From assembly GCF_003254395.2 (NCBI RefSeq), contig NC_037642.1:8817736-8881735 (forward strand): DNA of 64,000 nucleotides. Direction: 5' to 3'. The stretch's first letter is position 1, and every line of letters begins with the position of its first letter. This document shows positions 46,701 to 60,390 of this stretch, piece after piece. Source of the stretch: Apis mellifera (Eukaryota > Arthropoda > Insecta > Hymenoptera > Apidae). The notes under the pieces are model-generated. The model had not been told where the DNA came from, did no database searches, and was given only the letters and a program-made list of their open reading frames with translations. The position numbers and the translations under genes are program-made.

Positions 46701-49382
46701 TTCCCAACCAAGTCGAAGTTATTGCGGGAAACTTGATACAGGAAGGAAGATGTAGCCGAATTAATATCCAAGAGATATATAGAGCGAGCGTCTGGTCAAA
46801 GGTTCGACGTCCCGTGCTTGGCTCGCTATCTCGAGAAGATAGAGGAAATTTTATTGGTCAAGAACCGCCTCTATGAGCTCGTTGTACAGTTGGTATGGAA
46901 ACGGACGTAACGAGCTACCATCCAGCTTCGCGTTAAATGGTACACCTGTTTTAAACTCCGCTACTCGTTACTCTTTCTCTCGACAAAGATAAGACGCATG
47001 TGTGTATTTCCCCTTTAGTGTGAAACAAAGTGTAACATTGGAGAGAGAGAGAGAAGAAAAAAACAAGGAAAGAAGGCTGCGGAGATAGCGGTCGTTGCTC
47101 GCCGCCTTCCGGAAGCCGCGCTAATTCTCGCGATTCCGTATTTTTCCTCGTACGGTCGTTGCATTCGCGATCGGGGGTTTGGTCGCGTATGCGGCGCATC
47201 GATACATCGTGCAATTATACAATCTCGTTAGCATTCTTTCGCTCTGCTATCGCAATGAAAGGGATCCATTCATCGCGAGAGCCACGCGCTTCTTGCGAAC
47301 TCGGCCGCTCCGCTCAAACGCGTGTAGCGAGTTGCACGCTCGCAAATGTGTCACATCTCGGGACAAAGGGTTTCACGCGCTTCGCGCCAAAGGTTCATCA
47401 ATCTCCCGAAGTGTTTGAAGAAGAAGAAGAATCGTACGAGAGAATAAAATTTCTTTTTAGTTTCGCCAACCAAAAACGTGTTTATGCACGTGTTGCTCAC
47501 ACGTTCCCTATGATGAATAAAAAGATGAATAATTGGCGAGCTAAACTATTTATCGAGTTGGCGCGAATCTCGTTCTGACGAGCTCGATTTCGTATCGAGC
47601 TATCACCCCGCACGCACGTACGCGCACTTACGACACGTACCATGCTCCTTTAAATCTTTCGAGACGTTTATCTTTTCCTGTGCAGTTTGAACGGCCTACG
47701 CGAGGACCCTGTAAATGATCCACGGCCGGAGGGAGGTCGGATCTCGGTTAGTTGTTATTCCAGTGACGTTGGTTTATTTGCAATCCACCGTTCTTCGAGG
47801 GCGTATCTATCCTTCGAGCGTGATCTTCACGAGATCGCGTCACCTTGGCACTCGATAAGATCGGATGAAAAAAAAGGGTGTGTGAACTCGCGCGAGGATG
47901 AGTTGAATGGGCATCGAAGGGAAAGAGAAGGAGGGGTTCAATGGAGACATCGAAGGGCGCGCGCGGGGGAAGGGAGAGCCACGCTTGCTACTTGCGTGGG
48001 TAGATAAGGTATAGGCGTTATCGATGTTATCGATCGCGGTAAATCATAAAATAGGCGCCGACACATTGATGGCGGTCATGCGTGTCGTACGTACGTTGAC
48101 AGGACAACGAAATAACGAGCGATATAGCGACGGAGGGGAGATCGTAGATGACAATCGTCTAATCTCGATTTGCACGATGCGAAAGATTTGTATCGGGATT
48201 TGTACGATTGGTGGAAGACAGCAATGATGCAACGCGAATCCGCCGATCGACTGCAACTCGAGTCAACTTATCGGCTATTATTATACCCTCCTTGTCTTCG
48301 CTATGTATCATTGTCAGCCGTTAGCCTTTCATACGCCATTCAGCCTTTTTTTTTTTTCTTTTTTTTTTTCTTTTCTTTTCTTTTCCATAAAAGAACGCTT
48401 AATTATCGTCCACTATAAATACACCAACCGCGTAACGCTCTTTCGATAATTTCATATAATGGGCTTTGTGTACGTGAGCGACGGCATGCTGGAACGATAT
48501 ATACGCGAATATCCCGGGGCATATATGCTATAAATAAATTAAATAATAGGCGATTATGGAACGATTTTCAAATTTTCAAATTTTCTGCCATTTCTTTCAT
48601 TCGTATCGCGATCGATACGTACGCCTCTATCGTATCCATTATCGATTCTTTGGTCGGCCTCTCCGGGACGACGAGATAGAGACACTGGAAGCCAATTTGG
48701 CCTCTAATCTATCACAAGATATGAAGCGGTATGCGTGACAAGAGTCGACATACTACATGCTAAACACCATGAATGGACACGAAGGCGTTCGAGTGAATGG
48801 GAATCGAGAGGCGAGTTTCGCCTACGCGTTCTTCTACAGACGGACAGGTCTTGCGTGTATCTGCATCTACACAACAGACGAATATTAAAAGCTGATCGAG
48901 CGTGTACTTTTTTCACGACATCGTCTCTTCTTAATTTCTAAAAATTTGTGGATTCGAGTCTCGGACAACGAAGATTTTCTACAATATTTCTCATTAATAT
49001 TCCGACATGAACAACAAGTCAGGCTAGGAAGAATTCAGGGAGAGATAAGAGCAAATTGTTCGCGATACACACGCGGCATAATATTGACACAAGGCGATAA
49101 CGCTTCCAGAGATCGTTCGAAGACGTTAAAAAAGCCGGGCCCGTTATCTTTTTCACCCGCTTGAGATTTCGAATCGATTTATCGATACGCGAAAATTGCG
49201 AAAAATATATAATTACGTAATGTACACTTCGATCGAGCGAGGCTATGAAAGGAGGGGCGTGTGTTCAGATAATCCGTGAGATGAATAAACAAGCGAGAGC
49301 GCTTTGAGGAAGGAGAGTTTAATTGCAAAGCGTTATTAATTCGTTCTCGGTTTCGATAATTGAACGACAGCGGAAATACCAA

Positions 49383-49418
<36 letters not shown>

Positions 49419-52400
49419 TATATATATATATATATATATATAATATAATAATAACGAAAGCTAACGTCGAACAATCCGTCTCGAATAATTTCGAGAGTGA
49501 AAAAAACGAGTTGGACTCGGAGGAAGAAACCGATTCGAGGGTGCAACGACTTGGCCGCGCATCGTATCAACGTCGAGATAAACCGGCGAGATTGCGAGGA
49601 AAAAGGTGGAAGAAACAGAAAAGGTAAAATGAACGGCTTGTAATCCAGGTATGCACTCGCACGGGCGCATTGCCAAGACGCTAGGAATGCGGTGCGCATC
49701 CACGATCGGTGCATATGAGTACACGAGTATGCACTCAACGAAATTGCGCGAGAGCCCACCACCAGAGAGAGAGAGAAAAAGAGAATTTCGCTTCAACGTT
49801 GATGCTTTCAAACCGAGCGACTCGAATAAAAGAAAGGCGGGATGCAGGCAAAAGTGGCTGTGTTTAAACTGTGAAAATTACCGTGGCTTTTAAAACGCAT
49901 CCTTTTACACGAGCGGTGTAAAAATTTTTCGCGTGACAACGCTCTATCAGTTTTATCTCGATTGAAATGGAACGCGCTTACTTTTTCCAACGATAATTGT
50001 GCCACGGCCGAGACCTCGACGATCCAGTTGCCACGTGTTTCAAGGCTCGCCTGTATATTTTCGAGGAAAATAAATATTCGCGTGGCATTCGCTCTCTCTC
50101 TTTATCTTTGTGCAACGTGGATTTTGAAGACGTCGAATCTTGTATCTTCTCCGCTCGTGTAAGGTATCCAAGGTTGGAAGACTCCTCCTCTCTCGCGAAT
50201 CGGCTGTATTCAAATCGTGTGTACTCGCTACAAAGTAGCCTTCTTGGATTCTCCTTCACTGCAATTGGAATTTCATTACACCTTTCATCGCGGTTGTCGA
50301 GATATTATCGGCGAGCAAAATTACGACCCTCCATAGATCTCTCCTCTCGCGGAGAACATAGGCTGGCATGAATTCTGAATTGAGGCGAGAGGAACATCGG
50401 ATTGGGATGAGAGTACAATTTCTTAATTATTCCTCCGCTCGTATCCGTGTCGCTTAAGCGCCGTTTCGTGTCCACTGAAGAGATTGGACATCGTACTCTG
50501 ACCTTTAATATTTGAACAACGCCCGTTTGAGAGCCACTGAGAGAGCCTCGACTCTACGAGACGAGAGATTAGTCCGTGTCTGCGTTATTCGTCGGACCCA
50601 TCGGACGTTTTCACGAGGCAGACGTTTACACTTTTGCACCATGGCAAAAGTAAAAAATGGACATCCGTTGCGTAACTTGCTAGATATACTCTTCTACTCG
50701 GAAGAAAATTCAACGATGCCGTTCATGCGGCAGGTCGATTACTGCTTTTCCTCACGTACTGATCGTCGTTGGATTGATAAACTCTTTTCGAGGCACGATC
50801 GAAGGGGAAAGGAATTGAGATTGGAGCGACCGCGACTGATCGATGCGCGACAAACACAGTGAGTCATATACCGAAAAAAAGATAGAACGTGCCGTGACGA
50901 AATCCTAGGACGAAATCAACTCTTTTCGTGTCTCGTTCTTTGCAAAAAAATCGGGAAGGTTGGTTTGCTTTCCAGACAAGTCTGTGACCGCCAATTTAAA
51001 ATTTTTAAATTCATATTACTCGTTTTATTTTATACTTCTTTAAATATTTCTTACAACGATAGACTCAATTGATTCATCTACAACTTGACTTTCTTTCGCA
51101 ACAAAGTTTAATCTGAATAGTTCACTCAATTCGTTTAGTAACCGACTTACGACTACTGCAATATCACAGTGGTAATTAATTAATCCTACTGCACATTTAA
51201 CACAAAATTTAACATTAACATTAAAAGTTACCAAATTTCCGTGAAGTATATATTATACTCGTACACGCATTTGTTTATCAGAACGATAATTTTTTATCGT
51301 TATCTCCTCGCTGTGGCTCGCAACTCTTTTAGAAAATCAAACCTTCCGAAGAAAAAAGATTCAAATTGATCGAGTGCACATATAATAAATCCAACCAACG
51401 AATTTTTGAGAGCTCGCGGATGGTTGGTCGCGTGGACCAAAGCGGACAGACAGGCGAAATGTTACGAAACGAAAATGTGACGGGATGGCAGCCGGTACAC
51501 TGACGTCACGGCCTATGTTTAAACTGTGAGCAGACGTAGAGGCCCGGTTTCGCGTGTGCGTCAGATCAGAAACGGATGCGATGCGTGCACCACCACAGGC
51601 CGCCGTGTTCCAGCCTGCACAATATACCATTGTCTCTTCCTCTTTCGCACGCGCGCGCCCGAAACCGCCTTTCTCCGTCACCGACCGCTTTTATTTCCCA
51701 CCAGCCGTTGCGCGCCAACACGCTCTCCGGACGATCAAGCTCCTGGACTTCTTCCTTCGCGCAGGGAACGTGTACCACGCGTGCACGTGGATACTTGTGC
51801 AAAAAGCGAAATAAAAGGACACCGTTTTGCGAAGAAACGGGTGCGGTTCCGAAGTTCACGGACAGATAACGTTCTGTACAACATTAAGGCTGTGGAGAAC
51901 CTCTGAGAGAAATAGAATTATTTTCTTCATATATATATATATTTATATGTATAATAAACTACAATTATCTGTTCATATGGGTTCTAACTTTCTAACTCTC
52001 TGCTATGCCTCTTTTTCTAGGAGGATCTCAATGGATCACGAGTCGCTTTAAAAAAAAAAGAAAAAAGTGAATTCCTCGGGCGATATAAACTTTCTGGACA
52101 TAATTTTGCCAACTGATAGAAGAATACGAATTGCTCGAATCGTATATTTCTTTTCACAATTACGAGGAGGATGTCAAAGGATGAGGAGGAGCAGGCTTAA
52201 TGGTGAATGCAATTTGACGTTAATACGGAGGGAGAGAGGAGGGGAAGGGCCAGAAATAATGCGATTTCGCGGCAAAACCCGTGACAAGCGTCAAAGACAC
52301 GCAAGGAACAGGGTAGAAAAGATGGAAACCCGCGTGCGTGTGAATCATCCTTCTTCCTGCCATTAATGGGATCCGGCCGAGCGCGTAATATTCGATTCGG

Positions 52401-54870
52401 GATAATCGAGCGATGGTAGTCTTCGGTTAGACATCGACCGGTTCTCCTCGGATCCTGTCAGACCACCGGTGTCGAGGCGGCGAAATTAAGTTCGCATAAC
52501 TCGGGGAGAGAGAGATTAGTTGGAGAGAAAAAGAGAGAGAGAGAGAGAGGGCGACGAATGAAATTGAAATATCGTCTCGCACGAGCGAGCAATGCTTCGA
52601 ATCGAAACAGACCGAGGAGTGTCGCAATGCATCGATCGGGGATATTCGATTCGCGATCTTTGCTGGGAGGAACGATAACGATATATATTCGCGGTGTATA
52701 TTTAGAGCGCGCGGAGCGAGAAGAGGAAGCGAGTGGACAAAGATATCCGTTCATATGGGTTCCGTTGGCCCGAGTAAAACCGATCACGCGCCGATTGCAC
52801 GCGACTTTCTAACCCTCTGCTATGCCTCTTTTTCTAGGAGGATCTCAATGGATCACGAGTCTTAAAAAAAAAAAAAAGAAGAAAAACGTACAATGAATTT
52901 ATTCAAATGAATTCCTTGGGCGAAATTATAACTCGTATCGTTGATTATAACTCGAGCCGATGTTATTGTAATAATAATTAGAATTGTGTTTCCGAATTTT
53001 GAAATATTATTTCTGAAATACACGGGACGAAATGCTTTTGAAAATTTGCTCGGTTTCATCGAGGAGTAGATGGTAAAGGAGTAGATGGAAGGCAGGCAGG
53101 TAGGTAGGTACGGTCCTGGAGCGCGTAAATACGCACGGTACGCGTTCGATATGTTTGGCCGGGTGTCAAATGTCGGTCGTAATGCGTGCGATGGAGAACG
53201 CATACGTTACAAACGGACGATCGAGAGTCGCTTTTATACCCCGCCAGGATCGATATATGTTTCGCGTATTTCACTCGATGCCCAGGGAGAAAGACGGGTT
53301 GAACGAGGCCTCGATTAAATCACCGTTTATTGCCGCTACGGGGGCAATTCGTTTACGTGAATAAATTTTAAAACGAGACTCAACGAGACCGACGCTCAAC
53401 TCGCAACGACATTTCCATTGATCGAGCTCACCCCCTTCCGATCGTTTGCGTAATCCTTGCGTTCTTTCGAGAGAGGCAAGCAAGCCGATGGCCATCTTCC
53501 AAAATCGAAATTCTTCGATTTGGGAGATCGGTCCAAGAATCGCGAGACGCGCCCAATTCACCGCAAATGCGAACACCCGCGTCGCTCCAATTTGCTCGCG
53601 GTCGCGGCCTGAAAACTAAACGAGCACCGTTGAAATATCGAGGAGAATTGCTCGCTCTGGGATGTCGGCGGTTATTCCATTGGCCTCGCGCTCCCAATCA
53701 ACTTTTCCACGTCTCGTGTTCGTGCGGCTCGACGCTGCGCGCGTTTCCTTCGTGCAATATTGCACGTGCCGCGTCCTTGCGCCAATCAACGGCCACTCGA
53801 GATTTCCGTTCACTCCCCGTGAACGGCGCAACGCTCGAATCGAGCCTCTCGTCTCCTATCGCGTATTGTTGCTCGCCGGTGAAATCATCGAGCCGGGGAT
53901 CATCATCGGTGAACGAAGTCGGAGAAAGCTCGCCTTATATAGGCCCCCTTGTACAGGGAAGAGGCGCGTTTCGTCGAGGATGCTGAAACGTCGGAAAGGC
54001 GGCTACCGCCCACGCATGACATTTCGCGTCCTCCCGAGGAACCCGCCGAGGAAACCCGCCTCGAGGATCCTCGCGGAGAAATAACAAGGAATAGCGAAGA
54101 GATAGATAAAAATGGCTATTGTGCAACTTCTGAAAAGAAGAACGTTCTATTTGGAACAGATCGTATAATAGTAGAAGGGTTTGAAGAGAAAGATGATTGA
54201 ACGTGTAAGAGGAAAATTATTTTAAAAATACGTACATTTTCTTTTCTTTCGAGTCAAGATTCTCACTTACCAGAGGAACGTCAAAAATTTTACGAGAACG
54301 TAAAAAGTAGTTCTTGGAACCCTTTCAGTCTGACAGTTAAGAAACAAAAAAAAGGAGCGCGTTCTAAGCGTTCGAAACGGGTGGGGAAAAAAAGTAGAGA
54401 TAGTGGATCCGAGCGCGCTAAGATTCCTCGTACACAGACCCTTCGACATCGGACCTACGGTAGCCTACCGTGCGATAACTTTCGTTGACAGTATATAAAT
54501 TAAAAACGCGATAATTTATTTCGTTACGTTGCATCGTTTTATCATTTCGATTTCACGAACAAAGGGGCCGTGATTAAAAATTATTAACTTTGTTTTCCGT
54601 CGGATTTCTCGATCGGCTCACTTGTCTAAAGAAAATTAATCGCTGTTTTAATATTAATCATTCAAGCTCGATTGCGAATGAATTGTCATTTAAAACCATT
54701 GTACCGCTTATTCACGAATGGTGCACTCCGATTACGTCCATCGGAGCTCTTCTCGCTAATCGGTGCAGCGGGAAATCGTTTCTGCGAAGAGATCGGTCGA
54801 CCTTTCTGATATAACTTAATAGTCGATAGAAGCCGGTATATCGCTGTGCAATAAAGTATTCGTCTCGTCT

Positions 54871-54901
<31 letters not shown>

Positions 54902-56378
54902 TTGAACGACCGGACGTAGCGCTCCGATCTTCTTTGCTTTATTTTCGAGATACGATTCTCGAGGCGCCATCGAAAGGAAGCGTCCACAGAGGAGGAAGAA
55001 AGCACGAAAGCCTACGCCGTTGGCATCGAGCAGATAAAATGAATGAAATACTCCCGTGATTGTGGGCCAACCCCGTGCGTAGGCATAGAAAAGAATTTAA
55101 AAAAAAAAGGAAATAATTTTAATTCTTCCGACGAAAATTCCCCGATGATCTCAATGGAAATATCGTTGGCAAAGGAAACGAAGGAACTCGTGTTATAACT
55201 CGTAGATATTTCGTGTTTGCCTCGTGGGTGACATCACGATCGCATTGAGCCATCCAACGGGAGGACCGTTCTCTAAAATATTGCCTTACCAATCTTCTAT
55301 TAATAGAGGTGTGGTTTGTTTGATCTCGTCATCGCCGAGGACTGCATCTTACCGCCTCGGAGGAAATTTCCTTCGGTGTTCCCTTTTATAGGGAAAGGAA
55401 CGACCTTGACCAGGTGTTCGAGGCGTGTCGAGAGCGTAATCATCTTAACGAGATAAAATGATCGCGAAGCGGTTCACAATGAAATTCTGAAATGACGAAA
55501 CTGGTTCTGTTCGACACTTTTCGCGAGAAAATTGCACACATTGCGTGCAATTTTATCTTCTTACCGCGCATTTATTCTTGATCGTGACAAATTCGTTCGA
55601 ACCGATTTTGCAGCCGTATAAGTTCGCTTCCCGTGGTTCGTGCCGTTAAACCACAATAATGAAGTCACTCAGTCAAGGTTTTTCTCTTGACGAGTGGCGA
55701 GAATTATCATTTTCTTCTTCGTACTTCTTCCCGTAGTTGGATCCGTGATCGAGCGTCCAATTTGTTATACACTGAAGATGAATCGCACAAGATGATCGAA
55801 TTCAATTTTTTTTTTTTTTCGTTCTCTCTTTAAGCCAGCGTTAATAAGCGGTCGTTGCAATTTTATTCCACGCGATAGCGATAGTCCATTGAAAGCAACA
55901 AAGTTTAAACAACGTGACACAAAAATACTGTATTGGGTCTATGCCGTGTCTTGGGTTACGGTATGATATCAATGCTCGGAATCCATTCACTTCGACTCCT
56001 CGAACGCGAAACAATATCGAACAATGGTTATCTTATCTGGGAAGGAAAGCCTCTTTTCGAAGGTAGCGTTATTTCTTCTCCACATATTTCCACCCTTTAA
56101 AATACGATAAAGCTTGACCCCGAAGTTTCACTTTACGCCGTTTTCTCCTTGTCAAAGTTTAGTCATTGATTTGCTAACGAATCGACAAAAACACATTTCT
56201 TACGTAATATTAGCTTTTATTGCCCTCGCCATTTTTATATTACGTAACAGATTATCCCAAAGCGTTGTTTAAAATACAACGAATAATTTACCGACTATTA
56301 AGATATAATCGCAAATACCGCAATATGACTGCCAAGTAATTTCGTTTTACGATTTTTCCTCGACACGCGCTTACGTAT

Positions 56379-56417
<39 letters not shown>

Positions 56418-59400
56418 GATGTCTCTCGTGCAATTACATTTCCAGTAAAATATCCAAATACAAAATGATATTTTTTTACAATAAACAACCAAATAAGATT
56501 TTTCCAACATTCATGGAAAATAATGGTAAATAATCGTGAATCAACAGCTGTCCGATGAGTCAACTGCTGGCTCAACTTTTTTTTGCCCTTACCTCCGTTT
56601 CTGTTGGAGCATCGCCAACTGGCTGGTGAACAAACTCCATCGGAAACTGTATCCTCCCTAGACGTACCACGTAACCATCTACTATTGAACTTGCGAAACT
56701 TTCATCGCGATTTTACCTTATGTACTACCGAGTTCCCTCCCTCCCGAGTGTATTATTCACCCGGGCCAAGAAGAAAAGGACGGAACGTTTCCAGACGAAA
56801 ACCCATTACCCACCACGCCTATACACTCTTAACATTGAACTACCGTTACGACGACGAAATCGGAATCGATTTATCATTTGCGAACTCTCGAGACTCGATT
56901 CCTTCTTCTTTTCTTTTCTTTTCTTTTCTCTCTTCTTTTTTTTCTCGCGGTGAATCTCGTTTCGCATCAAACGCAATTATCCATTTATTCTGTGGAGTGG
57001 TGGTGGATCGCCATGTCCATGAGCGTTTCGTTCCTCGAATAATTAGTCGGCATCCCCCTTTCGTTTCCAATTTATTTAAAAAGGATTCCTCTCTCGCGGA
57101 TGATTCAGCCAATTACAAAACTCGTCCCCGAACAGCGCGTTCCCGGGATCGGATAAAACTCTGCTAAAAACTCTGATTGTTGCGCGCTCCCTCCCTCCCC
57201 CTCGGGGAATTTATTCATAATCGGAGAGAAACGTTGCGCGGCCAGTTGGCGGCGGGGACAGGCGTCGTGACCGACGTCGTGTAACTTAAAACTGGAATAA
57301 GGATATAACGTGCATCATGCAGGCGTGAGTCATCGTCGAGCGCGGGGAAAAGAACGCAAAAACGAGAGAAGAAAAGTTTGCTGGAGCGGAAATCGGCGTG
57401 AGTTGTCCCCGCGACGAGTCGGCCGCCTTCTCTCCTCCATTGATCATCATTGATCATCATCCAGCTTCGAAGAGCGCGATCGAAATTATTATTCGATCGG
57501 GATTATAGTTCTCGATTGGACAGGATCGATGATCGCCGACCACTCATTACGACGAGTGAAGTAGCAACGTGCAACTTATTAGCATATCTGCTTAACGGTT
57601 GAAGGATGATCGATGGTATTCGGAGGCAATTATCGTGTTTTCTCCTCCCTAGCTCCGTCTCGCTCGCAAATCGAGGCTACTCGAGAGGACGAGAGATGAT
57701 GGTAATTAGAGGCGGAAAGGTAGGAGGAAATTGTTGACAGACAACACCCTCGTCGTGTGCGAATTCGTTTCGTTATCCCGGCTATCCCTAATTCCAGCGT
57801 ACTAATCTTCTTAAGTTTCTTCCGAGGAAGTAAGAGGGTTTTGTCCCCGCGATATCGCCCCTCCCGATCCTATATCACGAGTAAATAAGATTAACGCGAG
57901 AACTGAGAAACGATGAATCTTTCGCACTTTCTTCCTTTCCATGATCAAACAGATAGATTGGACGCTTTTGGGAGATATATATATATATATATGGGTGAGT
58001 CGCTTGGCTTAAGCCAAGCCAAATGATAAACGAGAAAGATTATTTTTGCGGGTTAGTTCTGGGGAACGGAATGGAGCACAGAGATACGGCGCATAGCGTG
58101 AGATTAGCGGAAATGATTTTGCATAGGAACGTGCCCGAGATAGAAACTAAGTATCTCGCGGCCATGAGGATCTCTGAGGGACAAAGCGTTCGAAACAGAA
58201 TGTTTAAATATTAACTCGTCGAGCGTATGGTATGATACGATATCGTAATCCGTATGTGTTATTTCTTGCATCATAGCTGCTTTGCCTTCAGCGCCTTGGT
58301 TTATAGCGTCTTCGTATATTGTAACGCGATTAAGACGTCTACCGCATTTGTATACCGCGTTGTGAATGAACTGGCGTTGTAATCGGATAGATTATAATGG
58401 AAACGTCTACGCTGACGTTGCAAAATAACGACATTCGACGTGTTTCCTATTTAAATATGAAATATTTTGTGTTAATTTTACGCAATTAAAAAAAATGAAC
58501 GTAGTGTTAATCACTCTTTTCAATATAATCACATTCGTCGAACAACGAAATTAACGAACCAATCTTCATCGCGAAGGATACGAGACGTGTCACGTATACA
58601 CGATTCTCTGATAGCGAACGTGTTAAATTCAGATCTTTTTAAAAGGATCTAAATCTTAATTAATCTCGAAAATCAAACGATTTATCTTAACAACAGAATC
58701 GAACAATTTCAATCAATATTGAACTGTTGAACGGCAAATTGGTTGGCGTATAAAATAGCAAAGTAAGGTGATCGATTAAGAGTGTCGTACAGCAATAATT
58801 GTCTGCGACGTGTTAACGCGCATGATGTCGAGGCTCGTTCACCGAGCGTAAGAGAACACACACATCTCGTCCAAGAGTACCGTAAGACCGACCTTGCCTC
58901 GAAATGGTGAAACGGTCCTGGTGCACCACAATAAATACCTTCGATTCTTTTGCACCTGGTGCCCACGAGGGACAGAAAAAAGAGAGAGAAAGAGAGAGAG
59001 AAAGAGAAATCGAGAACGAGGACACCATTTTCGGCCAAGGAACGGATCTTAAGGAAACCTATCTTTTTCTTTTACTCGCCACGTCACGATCCAAATAAAT
59101 CAATTAGATCGCAAAACGAATTCCTATTAATAATTATGTCACGTTTCATTAATGGTATATACGAATTAAATATTAAATAGTCTTCGATCGGCTACAGTCA
59201 CGATGTTTCGCAATGCGATCGAAATCTTTCATAATAGTACGTAACGCCACTCACGTATTCTGTCAGAGCAGGAAACTGCGATGACGTCTCGATTTAACAA
59301 AGAAATTATCTCATCTGCGCTTCCAATTTACCAGGAAATCCAATTCAAAAATCGACGAACGCCACGATTAAATTACTCGTAATTGGGAACATAATCAAAG

Positions 59401-60347
59401 AAAAGAAGAAGGAAACTTCATGAAGAAGAGTCAGAGTAACCAATTCGTCTCGCCCTCATGTCATCTACCCCCTTCGGATGGCTCCGTTTTTCCATCCTAT
59501 ACGAGGTAGCCGGAATATAAAATTACGAGTACGGGTAATCCGAACCTGTAACACGTAAACCGAGCAGATAATTCGAGTTAAGTGGGATAAGTCTCGTTGC
59601 TCGGATTTTGTGCCTTCGGTGACTCGATCAAGGGGGTAGATGTTAAAAAAAAAAAAAGAAATATCGAGAGACGTGTTCGTGCGTTCGTGCCCACGCGAAC
59701 TTACTGGCCTCGCTCTCTCTCGTCTCTCTCCGCGTTTCTCTTCTTCCTACCACGCGGCCAGACTCCTACGGAATGGTACGTGTCGTAACCAACTATAAAC
59801 ATCGGCACCTGCGGGCCTGTCACCTTTCCTTCTCAGCCGTGCCGCCGATATTGCTTTTCTGCGGCTCTCTCTGTGAAACTCGGTCCACAGATCGGTCCAC
59901 GAAAATGCTAAGGAATCGCGCGCGCCGAGAATTTTCTTAGGCTTCCCGCGGCGGCGAGCTCCATACGAGAAAAAAATGGAAAGAGAAAGAGAGACTTGTG
60001 TGAGAACGACGATGGGATCCGATCGTGGGATCGTGCAATATTCGGTTTATCGGTTTCGTTAATTAAACACGAGAGATGAGGGAAACGAGGCCGAGGCGCG
60101 TGGACGCAACGATGGTCGCGAGGGTCTGTTTCGATTTCGTAGAACCGGCGCAAGAAGAATGTAGTCTTGTCATCGGCTTACCGATGTACGGTACTTTCGA
60201 GTTGTCCACTTTTTTTCCGCGCTCTTCCCTTGCTCGCGTACACGCACGTGTCCATCCGATGAACGTTAATTATGCGAGCGTACGTACGGCTCGACAGCTT
60301 TCCTTTTATTCCTTTTACCTCTCACTTATAAATCGAATACCCTGCAT

Positions 60348-60390
<43 letters not shown>

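Noticed and set aside
50641..50862. Short plus-strand frame with a good start context (CACCATGGCAAAAG)
   Set aside because: About 73 codons, no family resemblance, one such match is expected by chance in 30 kb; not listed as a gene.
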